Below are positions 1 to 6,569 of a DNA stretch of 10,884 nucleotides, one piece after another. This DNA comes from Campylobacterota bacterium. GTDB taxonomy: Bacteria; Campylobacterota; Campylobacteria; Campylobacterales; Sulfurovaceae. The stretch is from NCBI GenBank assembly GCA_011330645.1, contig DRQB01000195.1, positions 1 to 10,884 on the forward strand. The letters are read 5' to 3'. How positions within the stretch are numbered: the stretch's first letter is position 1; every line of letters begins with the position of its first letter. A model generated the notes under the pieces. That model saw only the letters and a program-made list of their open reading frames with translations, did no database searches and was not told where the DNA came from. The translations under genes were made by a program, and so were the position numbers.

Positions 1-9
1 AATATTTTC

Positions 10-52
10 TAATATGTATTTATAAAGGGCTGTGAAGCCCCAAATGAAGGGG
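10..52 (+). promoter_or_regulatory. Putative promoter and leader hairpins of the first gene
   Basis: Two AT-rich -10 candidates are visible: TAATAT at 10-15 and TATAAA at 21-26. No convincing -35 is seen. The leader can form GGGCT(27-31)-GTGA-AGCCC(36-40), a 5-bp stem closed by a GNRA-type tetraloop. It can instead form CCCC(38-41)-7 nt-GGGG(49-52), which would bury the AAGGGG ribosome binding site lying 4 nt before the ATG at 57. The two stems share bases 38-40, so they exclude each other. There is no T-tract after the first stem, so it is not an obvious terminator. The complementarity is seen directly; a regulatory role is inferred. Confidence 0.35.
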
Positions 53-56
53 ATTT

Positions 57-629
57 ATGTCAAGTAGTTTAGATAAACTTAGAGCACTAACAAGTCGCTT
101 GGAAGATAAATTGGAACAAAAAGAAAAACTTCCAAGTGATGTTTCCTCTGTACCTTCAGAAAAAGAAAGTAAAGTAGAAAATACACCCAAAAAACAAATT
201 GACACTCAAGAAAAAAAGAAGAATGAAAGTAGTAATGATAGCGTAAGAGCAGAAAACATATTACGTGTTAAAGCACTTTATGAAAAGCTTAAAATTTTTG
301 AAAAGTCACCAGATTTCGATAATATTTTTATTTATAAAGCAATGAACCTTTCTGGAATTGGACTCAAAGAAGAAGATTTTGGAGAAGTACGTACAGGAAA
401 ATATATTCAAGTGATTGCCATTACTTATGAACCCGATAAAAATGGTAAGAAGAAAGCCAAAAATATCTCTTTAGGATATTTTGGTAAAGCAGAAACATTG
501 GATGAGGGTCTGAAAAATGAAATCATTGAATTTGTTTTACGTTGGCGCTATGAAAAAGCATTTCAAAACCTTGAACACTATAAAGTACTCATCGCAAGAG
601 TTGAAGTTCCCTCAAGTACCTTGTTTTAA
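57..629 (+). CDS. Unknown 190-aa protein with a disordered charged N-terminus
   Basis: I do not recognise a family. The ATG at 57 is preceded by a strong ribosome binding site (AAGGGG at 47-52). Residues 1 to about 62 are rich in Lys, Glu and Ser, low in complexity and probably disordered or coiled-coil. From about residue 63 the protein looks folded, with a helix (RVKALYEKLKIFEKS), a beta-rich stretch around 110-145 (KYIQVIAITYEPD, NISLGYFG) and a C-terminal helix plus strand (EIIEFVLRWRYEKAF, YKVLIARVEV). No signal peptide, membrane segment or metal-binding motif is visible, so it is probably cytoplasmic. It is monocistronic: a terminator follows 3 nt after the stop codon. Its upstream context lies outside the window. 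That it is a real gene is likely; its function is unknown. Confidence 0.8.
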   Translation: MSSSLDKLRALTSRLEDKLEQKEKLPSDVSSVPSEKESKVENTPKKQIDTQEKKKNESSNDSVRAENILRVKALYEKLKIFEKSPDFDNIFIYKAMNLSGIGLKEEDFGEVRTGKYIQVIAITYEPDKNGKKKAKNISLGYFGKAETLDEGLKNEIIEFVLRWRYEKAFQNLEHYKVLIARVEVPSSTLF

Positions 630-632
630 TTT

Positions 633-683
633 AGAAAGAACTTTTCAAGTAAGGTTCTTTCTCCCTCTTTTCTCTTTTCTTTT
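633..683 (+). terminator. Intrinsic terminator after the 190-aa gene
   Basis: AGAAAGAAC at 633-641 pairs perfectly with GTTCTTTCT at 654-662. Two further A-T pairs and one G-T pair (642-644 with 651-653) extend the stem to 12 bp around a 6-nt loop. A pyrimidine tract dominated by T follows (CCCTCTTTTCTCTTTTCTTTT). It starts 3 nt after the TAA of the preceding gene, the usual position for a Rho-independent terminator. Confidence 0.75.
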
Positions 684-707
684 ACGCTTCACTAATCAAA
701 AATTTGT

Positions 708-738
708 TACAATCGATTTTTAACTTTATGACTTAGGA
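708..738 (+). promoter_or_regulatory. Promoter and ribosome binding site of the 112-aa/helicase unit
   Basis: TACAAT at 708-713 is a good -10 candidate placed just after the terminator of the previous gene. It predicts a start near 720 and a leader of about 24 nt. No well-spaced -35 is seen, which is common in Campylobacterota. The leader holds AGGA at 735-738, 5 nt before the ATG at 744, a normal Shine-Dalgarno arrangement. Confidence 0.45.
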
Positions 739-743
739 TTATT

Positions 744-1082
744 ATGCATCTTGACCTTACACCCGAAGCACTTTTAGCACAACTTGGATATACAAAAAGT
801 GAACAGACACTTAAACAAATGAATGATATTATTGAAAATACACAGGGCTTTGATAAGTTTTCACAGCATCTTCCTTCTTTTAATGATGCCTTAGCTGTAG
901 AAAAAGCTTTTATCGCTATGTCAAACTCAGAAAATTATTTGAAAATAAAATGTGAAGAGGATTCTTCAGCCGACAACCTCTCAGCATTTACTGATTTGGT
1001 GAAACACTGGGCAAATAAATACAAACTTGAACTCAAACAAGTAGCAGATAAAAACACCTATTACATTATCGGTCAAAACTAG
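744..1082 (+). CDS. Unknown 112-aa protein, first gene of the helicase unit
   Basis: This small protein has no recognised domain. It looks mostly helical (LTPEALLAQLGYTKSEQTLKQMNDII near the N-terminus) and ends in a beta-type pair (YKLELKQVAD, TYYIIGQN). It has no signal peptide or membrane span. The ATG at 744 has a clear AGGA site 5 nt upstream. Its TAG stop at 1080-1082 directly abuts the TTG that starts the helicase, in the same frame. The helicase therefore depends on translation of this gene, either by termination and restart or, less likely, by stop-codon readthrough to an 804-aa fusion. That dependence suggests the two products are needed together, for example as a helicase partner, but nothing in the sequence shows this directly. 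Confidence 0.8.
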   Translation: MHLDLTPEALLAQLGYTKSEQTLKQMNDIIENTQGFDKFSQHLPSFNDALAVEKAFIAMSNSENYLKIKCEEDSSADNLSAFTDLVKHWANKYKLELKQVADKNTYYIIGQN

Positions 1083-3158
1083 TTGCCTCTCTCTTCTCTT
1101 AATGAGGAGCAGCTTTCTGCTGCTACCGCACCTTTAGGACATAATCTTATTATTGCTTCTGCGGGTACAGGTAAAACTTCTACGATTGTAGGGCGTATTG
1201 CTCATTTACTTCACGCTGGTGTGGAACCATCTAGTATTTTACTGCTTACCTTTACCAATAAAGCTGCAGGAGAGATGATCGCACGTTTGGAACGATTTTT
1301 TCCTAAAAAGGTGGTGAGCAAGATCGAATCAGGTACTTTTCATGCCGTCTCTTACCGTTGGCTCAAAGAGTTACACCCCAATCTTGCACTCAAACAACCT
1401 GCAGAACTGAAAACACTGTTTAGAAGTATCTATGAAAAACGTAACTTTGAACGTATGAACCTTACGATGCAGCCTTTTTCTGCCACCTATTTGTATGAAC
1501 AGTATTCACTCTATCAAAATGCTTCACTCGATGGCTTTGATGAGTGGTTTTTAGAAAAATACCCAGAGCATGAGCTTGTTATGGATGTCTATATGGATAT
1601 TGCTGAGGAGTTTGAACGTGAAAAAATAGACTATGGCTTTGCATCGTTTAATGACTTGCTCTTACGTATGAAGAGTCACCTAGAAGAGAAAACCATCCCG
1701 TTTAAAGAAGTCTTGGTTGATGAATATCAAGATACCAATACCTTACAATCAGCACTGATAGATGCACTTAAACCAGAATCTCTTTTTTGTGTAGGAGATT
1801 ATGATCAGAGTATCTATGCTTTTAACGGTGCAAACATAGAAAACATCGCGACATACTCTACCCGTTATGCCAATGCAACGGTATACACACTCAAGACAAA
1901 CTACCGATCTACTGCACCGATACTTTCTCTTGCCAACAGAGTGATAGAGCGTAATGAGCGTATCTATCCTAAAAAATTAGAGGTAGGAAGACACGGGAAG
2001 ACTCATCCACCTAGACTTTTGATGTACAATGATCTCTTTGAACAGTATCAGTCTATAGCCCAAAGCATCAAGCATACTCATGTACCCAACGACCAAATAG
2101 CTGTCATATTTCGTAATAACTCCTCAGCAGATGGGGTAGAAGCATCTTTGCGTGAGTACGGTATTAGCTGTAAGCGTAAGGGTGGAACCAGTTTTTTTGA
2201 CGCTAAAGAGATAAAGTTTTTACTCGATCTTATGGCACTGCTTGTCAATCCTAAAGATATGATGGCATTTATCCATGTTTTTGAATATGCTAGAGGGGTA
2301 GGTTCTGCACTTTCCAAAGAACTTTTTCAGTGTTTTTTGCATTTTGGAGAGGGACGTTTCATGCAAGGTGTGTTATATCCTAAAGTACAGGACTTACCAA
2401 AACTCAACCCAAATAAAAATGTACAACTAGGACTTTTTGATGATGACCAGGAGATAGGCTCTGCTGCAAGGTTCAACACTTTAGGGCTAGATGAGAGGCT
2501 CATGAGACACCCCTTACTAAAGCATCCTAAGTTAACGACTGATGCTGTGACCTATTTTAAAGAGTTCCATACATTGATGCATGCAGTTCACCAGCTTGAA
2601 ACACCTGCTGACATCATACAAAATGCTATCTCTTCTAGTTTGTATAAAGGTATTGTAGAACTGTTAGCAACACAAAGAGGACGACTTAAATCAGGTGAGA
2701 TAGATGAAGAGAAGAAAAAAATAGCCAAAGAGCGCATAGAGCGAAAAGCAGGACTATTACTCAATATTTCACGTCAGTATAAAGAACTCAGACGCTTTGT
2801 GAATGCTATGGTACTTGGTGGAAATGAACTCAGTGAAGGAGAAGGGGTAAACTTACTGACTGTACATGCTTCTAAAGGCTTGGAGTTCCCAGAAGTGTAT
2901 GTCATAGACCTTGTGGATGGACGTTTTCCTAACCGAAAGATGATGTCAAGCATAGAAGAGGAGCGTAGACTTTTTTATGTGGCTGTGACCCGTGCTAAAG
3001 ATAAGCTCTATCTTTCACTTGCCAAGTTTGATAAAGTAAAGAAAATAGACTATAAACCTTCACAGTTTTTACATGAAGCAGGATTGGTTAAAGGTGAGTT
3101 TGTTGAGCCTGAAGTAAAAGAAAAAAAACCTAAGAAGAAAAAAGAAGAGGTGTATTAA
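1083..3158 (+). CDS. UvrD/Rep/PcrA-family SF1A DNA helicase
   Basis: ATP-driven 3'-5' DNA translocase/helicase of the UvrD/Rep/PcrA group, acting in repair or replication restart. Visible motifs in order: Q-motif LNEEQ (6-10), Walker A ASAGTGKTS (25-33), motif Ia TFTNKAA (56-62), Ib GTFH (84-87), Walker B VDEYQDTN (212-219), motif III GDYDQSIYAFNGA (238-250), IV NYRST (273-277), V TVHASKGLEF (593-602) and VI VAVTRAK (633-639). At 691 aa it is close to the usual family length of about 670-730. The TTG start is forced: the preceding in-frame codon is a stop, and the next Met (65) lies beyond Walker A. No ribosome binding site is visible before it. The 2B-side region carries an insertion-like segment (about 430-482) with a clamp-type motif QLGLF at 448-452. 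The C-terminus is a Lys/Glu tail. Whether it is UvrD, Rep or PcrA proper cannot be settled from sequence alone. Confidence 0.95.
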   Translation: MPLSSLNEEQLSAATAPLGHNLIIASAGTGKTSTIVGRIAHLLHAGVEPSSILLLTFTNKAAGEMIARLERFFPKKVVSKIESGTFHAVSYRWLKELHPNLALKQPAELKTLFRSIYEKRNFERMNLTMQPFSATYLYEQYSLYQNASLDGFDEWFLEKYPEHELVMDVYMDIAEEFEREKIDYGFASFNDLLLRMKSHLEEKTIPFKEVLVDEYQDTNTLQSALIDALKPESLFCVGDYDQSIYAFNGANIENIATYSTRYANATVYTLKTNYRSTAPILSLANRVIERNERIYPKKLEVGRHGKTHPPRLLMYNDLFEQYQSIAQSIKHTHVPNDQIAVIFRNNSSADGVEASLREYGISCKRKGGTSFFDAKEIKFLLDLMALLVNPKDMMAFIHVFEYARGVGSALSKELFQCFLHFGEGRFMQGVLYPKVQDLPKLNPNKNVQLGLFDDDQEIGSAARFNTLGLDERLMRHPLLKHPKLTTDAVTYFKEFHTLMHAVHQLETPADIIQNAISSSLYKGIVELLATQRGRLKSGEIDEEKKKIAKERIERKAGLLLNISRQYKELRRFVNAMVLGGNELSEGEGVNLLTVHASKGLEFPEVYVIDLVDGRFPNRKMMSSIEEERRLFYVAVTRAKDKLYLSLAKFDKVKKIDYKPSQFLHEAGLVKGEFVEPEVKEKKPKKKKEEVY

Positions 3159-3907
3159 TTCCCCATTCTTTTGTCACGTATACTCATTATCTTAGAGTCT
3201 TCATCAACATAAATATCAAATAAGTCTATCTCATCTATGAGATTTGAGAGTTTTTTATACCCAAAGTTGATAGGAGAAAATGAAGTAGAATTGTTAATGT
3301 ATTGACCGATATTTGCAAGGTTTGCCCACCCGTCTTCATCCATCGTTTGTTCTACGGCAGTTCTTAGTACATTAACCAGCCATGTATCTTGGCGCATCTC
3401 TTTACCTGATTTACGAACAGGGGCTATCACTGCATCTACTGTGGCATTTCCTTCTGTGGTCGTCTTCATGAGCTTTTCTGTAAAAATAAACTGTGAACAC
3501 GCGGCCATGAAAGGTTTAGGTGTTTTTTTCTCTCCAAAACCAAAGACTTTGATGCCTTCATTTTGTACACGCATCACCACAGGTGTAAAGTCAGAATCAG
3601 AGGTAGCAAAGGCAAAGGCATCTATATCCTTTGTGTGCAGCAAATCAATAGCATCTATGGTCATGAGTATGTCTGTAGCATTTTTGTTTTTAGAATAGTC
3701 AAATTGTTGTATGGGCTTAATGGCAAATTCTAAAAGTTTGTCTTCCCAGTTTTTGAGATTGTCTTTCGTCCAGTTACCGTAAGCTTGGCGTATATTTACC
3801 ACTCCATACTTACTTAGTTCATTGATGATACCTTCTATGGCTTTGTGTGAAATATTGTCACAATCAATAAAGAGTGCAATATGGTCTTCTGTTTTTGTTC
3901 GTGCCAT
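3155..3907 (-). CDS. NYN-domain putative RNase with C-terminal LOTUS/OST-HTH domain
   Basis: An N-terminal NYN (LabA/DUF88-type, PIN-like) nuclease domain spans about residues 8-135. Its acidic metal-site residues are visible in FIDCDN (D15, D17), in NATDILMTIDAIDLL (D79 region) and in ATSDSDFTPV (D104, D106). A linker follows, and residues about 172-247 match a LOTUS/OST-HTH RNA-binding domain (LVNVLRTAVEQTM, GWANLANIGQYI, NFGYKKLSNLID). The family is expected to be a metal-dependent endoribonuclease; the RNA target is unknown. The ATG overlaps the last base of the rsmD stop codon (TAATG), and an AAGGA site sits inside the end of rsmD, so the two are translationally coupled. Its own stop overlaps the convergent helicase stop by 4 nt (TTAA). 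Confidence 0.88.
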   Translation of the reverse strand: MARTKTEDHIALFIDCDNISHKAIEGIINELSKYGVVNIRQAYGNWTKDNLKNWEDKLLEFAIKPIQQFDYSKNKNATDILMTIDAIDLLHTKDIDAFAFATSDSDFTPVVMRVQNEGIKVFGFGEKKTPKPFMAACSQFIFTEKLMKTTTEGNATVDAVIAPVRKSGKEMRQDTWLVNVLRTAVEQTMDEDGWANLANIGQYINNSTSFSPINFGYKKLSNLIDEIDLFDIYVDEDSKIMSIRDKRMGN

Positions 3908-4536
3908 TATAATTCCTTTGGTTTGTAGTAAGTCATAGTACTTCTACCAAACTTCTTTTTTTTCATTTTATCTAATGCTCCAATGCTTTCTGGCATGTCT
4001 AAATTTGACATATGTTCTACGATAACCATTTCACAGACTTCAGGTTCTATGGTTTCGATGAGGGTAATGGTCTTGTCATAGACATCATCCATACCATCAC
4101 GCGTAGAGAAGGGTGGGTCAAAGTAGAAGTAGGTTTTTTCATCACTTTTTTTCACCATCTCATATACTGTAGCAAATTTTTCAAAACTGTCACCATAAAA
4201 AAGGTGAGATTTTGATGCATCTATACGTTTGACATTACCCTCTAGACATCGGTAAGCAGTTTTGTTGTATTCCATAAAGTAGGCTTGTCCTGCACCACGG
4301 CTAAGTGCTTCCAGTCCGATAGACCCAGAACCAGAGAAGACTTCTACAAAGTTTTTGTCTATGATATCAAACTGTAGGGTATTAAAAAGAGACTCTTTAA
4401 GGATGCCCTTGGAGCTTCTCGTGGTAAAGATGTCTGGTATTTCTACCTTTTTACCTTTATGCTCTCCTGCGGTGATTGTGGTTGTAAATACTTTGATTTT
4501 TTCTTTTCTTTTAAAGTCTTTTTTCGGACTCGGCAT
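3907..4536 (-). CDS. rsmD: RsmD-like 16S rRNA (guanine-N2)-methyltransferase
   Basis: Class I SAM-dependent methyltransferase of the RsmD family, which methylates N2 of G966 (E. coli numbering) of 16S rRNA on the assembling 30S subunit. Visible signs are the family N-terminal segment ending in KGILKESLFNTL (43-54; typically RPT..RVRESLFN), SAM motif I EVFSGSGSIGLEALSRGA (65-82), an acidic residue after beta-2 (FMEYN) and the catalytic DPPF (140-143), equivalent to the usual DPPY. At 209 aa it is of normal length. The start at 4536 is supported by GGGAGG 6 nt upstream. The first 15 residues are Lys-rich, as expected for an rRNA-binding enzyme. It follows the acetyltransferase gene after a 40-nt spacer holding a hairpin, and overlaps the NYN gene by 1 nt. 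Confidence 0.88.
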   Translation of the reverse strand: MPSPKKDFKRKEKIKVFTTTITAGEHKGKKVEIPDIFTTRSSKGILKESLFNTLQFDIIDKNFVEVFSGSGSIGLEALSRGAGQAYFMEYNKTAYRCLEGNVKRIDASKSHLFYGDSFEKFATVYEMVKKSDEKTYFYFDPPFSTRDGMDDVYDKTITLIETIEPEVCEMVIVEHMSNLDMPESIGALDKMKKKKFGRSTMTYYKPKEL

Positions 4537-4542
4537 TAGTGC

Positions 4543-4566
4543 CTCCCTACATGGTGTTTTAACACC
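4543..4566 (-). promoter_or_regulatory. Hairpin, ATG-TAG minimal ORF and ribosome binding site before rsmD
   Basis: In the 40-nt spacer before rsmD, reading the minus strand, GGTGTT-AA-AACACC (4566-4553) is a perfect inverted repeat. It is followed by ATG-TAG, a start codon directly followed by a stop, and then by the GGGAGG site of rsmD. There is no T-tract after the stem, so it is not an intrinsic terminator on this strand. It could be an RNA processing or stabilising hairpin or a protein operator. The repeat is seen directly; its role is inferred. Confidence 0.35.
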
Positions 4567-4576
4567 TAATTCTATC

Positions 4577-5194
4577 CTAATCTCCGTTAAGTGCCAGTAA
4601 ACCTTTCACATCTTCTGAACAGATAAGTGGCATGGCTGCTTTCACCTCGCTTTCTGTCCAGTCCCACCATTTGAGTTTGAGTAACTGGGCTATGGTTACA
4701 TCATCAAAGCGTTGTTTGATGATGTGTGAGGGATTTCCTCCTACTATATTGTAGGGAGGGACATCTTTAGTAACCACAGAACGCGCAGCCACTACCGCAC
4801 CTGTACCAATGTTTACCCCAGACATTATCATGGCTTCAGACCCTATCCAGACATCATCACCTATGATAGTATCTCCAGACCTTTTGTAAGTATTTTTGGC
4901 ATTTTTAAAAATATTGGCTTGGAAGTAAAAAGGAAAGGTACTCACCCATTTCATCTGATGCCCTTGGTTGCCAGCCATCATAAACACAGCACCTGATCCG
5001 ATGGAGCAGTACTTCCCTATGATGAGTTTATCTACGTTTTTACTTTTTTTGTCTAAATAGCGTACACATCCCTCAAAAGAGTGTTTATGATAATAGCCAG
5101 AATAATACGAAAATGCACCTACAGAAATGTTTGGATGTTTGACTGTTTGGCAGAGGAGTTCTGAGCTAAACTCATTTTCAAAATAATTATCCAA
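4577..5194 (-). CDS. CatB/XAT-type hexapeptide-repeat O-acetyltransferase
   Basis: Acetyl-CoA-dependent O-acetyltransferase of the xenobiotic acetyltransferase (CatB/Vat) group, with a left-handed beta-helix fold and active as a trimer. Signs are the N-terminal block MDNYFENEF...ELL and SYYSGYYH typical of CatB proteins, hexapeptide repeats (IIGKYCSIGSGAVF, TIIGDDVWIGSEAMIMSGVNIG...), the catalytic His79 in GNQGHQ, and the C-terminal LKLKWWDW signature. Length 205 aa is normal. The start is TTG, three bases after the peptidase stop and in the same frame. It is forced because the conserved N-terminal block begins there and the next Met is residue 72; no ribosome binding site is visible. CatB relatives are often named for chloramphenicol, but the chromosomal setting behind a cell-wall peptidase makes a housekeeping sugar or cell-envelope substrate more likely. 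The true substrate is not readable from sequence. Confidence 0.88.
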   Translation of the reverse strand: MDNYFENEFSSELLCQTVKHPNISVGAFSYYSGYYHKHSFEGCVRYLDKKSKNVDKLIIGKYCSIGSGAVFMMAGNQGHQMKWVSTFPFYFQANIFKNAKNTYKRSGDTIIGDDVWIGSEAMIMSGVNIGTGAVVAARSVVTKDVPPYNIVGGNPSHIIKQRFDDVTIAQLLKLKWWDWTESEVKAAMPLICSEDVKGLLALNGD

Positions 5195-5197
5195 AAT

Positions 5198-6532
5198 TTA
5201 GAAATTCACAATGCTTTTAAGCGTGTTGATGAGTTTTGAGCGTTCTTTGACATCTTTTCTCTCTTTTCCTGGTTCTGTAGTAGTAATAATCGTACGTCCG
5301 GTGACAAGTTTTGTGCCATCTTTTTTACGGATGCCCCAGTAGGTATGCATAATGACAGGTTCACCCTTGTATTGACCCAAATAGAGGACGATATGTCCTG
5401 GTACATACAGCAAAGACCTAAAAGGTTTGGCGTATTGGTTGATAAATTGCTTTTTATAAGCTTTGGGCCAATTTTTGATTTTGATAGAAGTACCATCTTT
5501 GGCCTGTTTGCTGGAATTTCTTCGTAAAAATATCCCAAAAGCGCCTAAGAAGTCTCGCGTGGTTGCTGAACAGTCACGACATTCGTAGCCACCACCCCAG
5601 CCATAGGGTTCTCCGTAAAATTCTTTGGCTAACATGGCTACATTTTTTGAGGTAAAAGCCAAAGGTTTTTTAGCCATATATTTAGGATTTGCTATGGTTA
5701 CTTTATGTATTTCCCCTTGTCCTTTTTTATTACGTTTAGCAACAAGGTATGACTTACCATCTTTATCTATGGGAAAAAGTGCGCCTACTTTTACAAGAGA
5801 AAGTGCTTTATTCTTTTCATCATACAATCGCATATCATCTTTAATCACCATGGCATAGTTATCATTTTTAAATCTTTTGATAAAGTTTTTACTCACTAAA
5901 GCCAAGTCCGAAGTTTTGACCCATCCAAAAGAGTACGATGCCCGCACAAATGCCCAGCGTTTATCTCGTGAAAAATGAGAGATAAGCAGTGGCACATTGA
6001 TGTGCAGGGATGAGTTTTGATTGTAGTCAAAAGGAAAGCCTTCTCCTGTCTTTCTTGGGTCTCTATAAAAGGCAGTAGAAGTAGGGAGCGCTTTTACATT
6101 GGTGTGTTTAATTGTAATCGCTTTATATTTTTTACTATCAATTGACTCATAGTGCGCATTGTCTATCCACTTGTTATATACAGATGGACGTATCACCGAA
6201 CCATTGGCTCTATAGATGGGTTTTTTTTGTATAAAACGTACTTCCCACCCAAAGTCTTGTTTAGGTAAATCAAGAGAAGAAAGTGTCCATGGTTTGAAGT
6301 ATTTTTCGTTAAATTGTTTGTCTAACTTTTTCTGTCTACTTTTAGAAAAAGGTTTGATTTGTTTAGCATAATAGGCAGGGTTTTGAGGGATGTTTTTCAT
6401 ATCTCTTACCACAGCTTTTGGCATACGGTCTATTTTACTGTGTTTACGGTGGCTCACTTTTAGTGTGTAGTCAGCTTGTACTTGAGAAAATGAAAACAGA
6501 AGCAGGGTAGCAAGTAATATTTTTTGATACAT
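5198..6532 (-). CDS. Exported SH3/NlpC-P60 cell-wall endopeptidase
   Basis: Secreted cysteine peptidase expected to cut gamma-D-glutamyl-diamino acid bonds in murein peptides. Residues 1-20 form a signal peptide (Lys4, hydrophobic LLATLLLFSF, then VQA before Asp21), giving a periplasmic product. Residues about 45-105 fit the N-terminal stabilising region of this family. Two bacterial SH3-like regions follow (about 120-215 and 225-290, with WAFVRASYSFGWV). The NlpC/P60 catalytic domain is C-terminal: catalytic Cys321 in ECRDCSATTRDF, His380 in VPGHIVLYLG and His396 in MHTYWG. The architecture resembles the multidomain murein endopeptidases of Desulfovibrio and cyanobacteria. The ATG at 6532 lies 37 nt after the epimerase stop, with only a weak ribosome binding site. 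Pairing with a dipeptide epimerase mirrors ykfC/ykfB. Exact substrate (tripeptide, tetrapeptide or intact wall) is unknown. Confidence 0.9.
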   Translation of the reverse strand: MYQKILLATLLLFSFSQVQADYTLKVSHRKHSKIDRMPKAVVRDMKNIPQNPAYYAKQIKPFSKSRQKKLDKQFNEKYFKPWTLSSLDLPKQDFGWEVRFIQKKPIYRANGSVIRPSVYNKWIDNAHYESIDSKKYKAITIKHTNVKALPTSTAFYRDPRKTGEGFPFDYNQNSSLHINVPLLISHFSRDKRWAFVRASYSFGWVKTSDLALVSKNFIKRFKNDNYAMVIKDDMRLYDEKNKALSLVKVGALFPIDKDGKSYLVAKRNKKGQGEIHKVTIANPKYMAKKPLAFTSKNVAMLAKEFYGEPYGWGGGYECRDCSATTRDFLGAFGIFLRRNSSKQAKDGTSIKIKNWPKAYKKQFINQYAKPFRSLLYVPGHIVLYLGQYKGEPVIMHTYWGIRKKDGTKLVTGRTIITTTEPGKERKDVKERSKLINTLKSIVNF

Positions 6533-6569
6533 ATTAGGTTCTTTATTTTTGATTTATCATACAGCTATT

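Noticed and set aside
517..723. 68-codon plus-strand frame overlapping the end of the first gene and the terminator
   Set aside because: It runs through the terminator stem and T-tract, has no ribosome binding site, and its C-terminal sequence is just the translated T-rich tract.
4577..5194. Reading the CatB homologue as evidence of an antibiotic-resistance or mobile element
   Set aside because: It is embedded by translational coupling in a chromosomal run of housekeeping-type genes, with no transposase, integron attachment site or repeats nearby.
6221..6228. Run of eight T (A8 on the coding strand) in the peptidase gene, and a similar A8 at 3121-3128 in the helicase tail, as phase-variable tracts
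   Set aside because: Eight A residues in Lys-Lys codons of an AT-rich genome are expected by chance. Campylobacterota phase variation normally uses long G tracts, none of which occur here, and both frames are intact.
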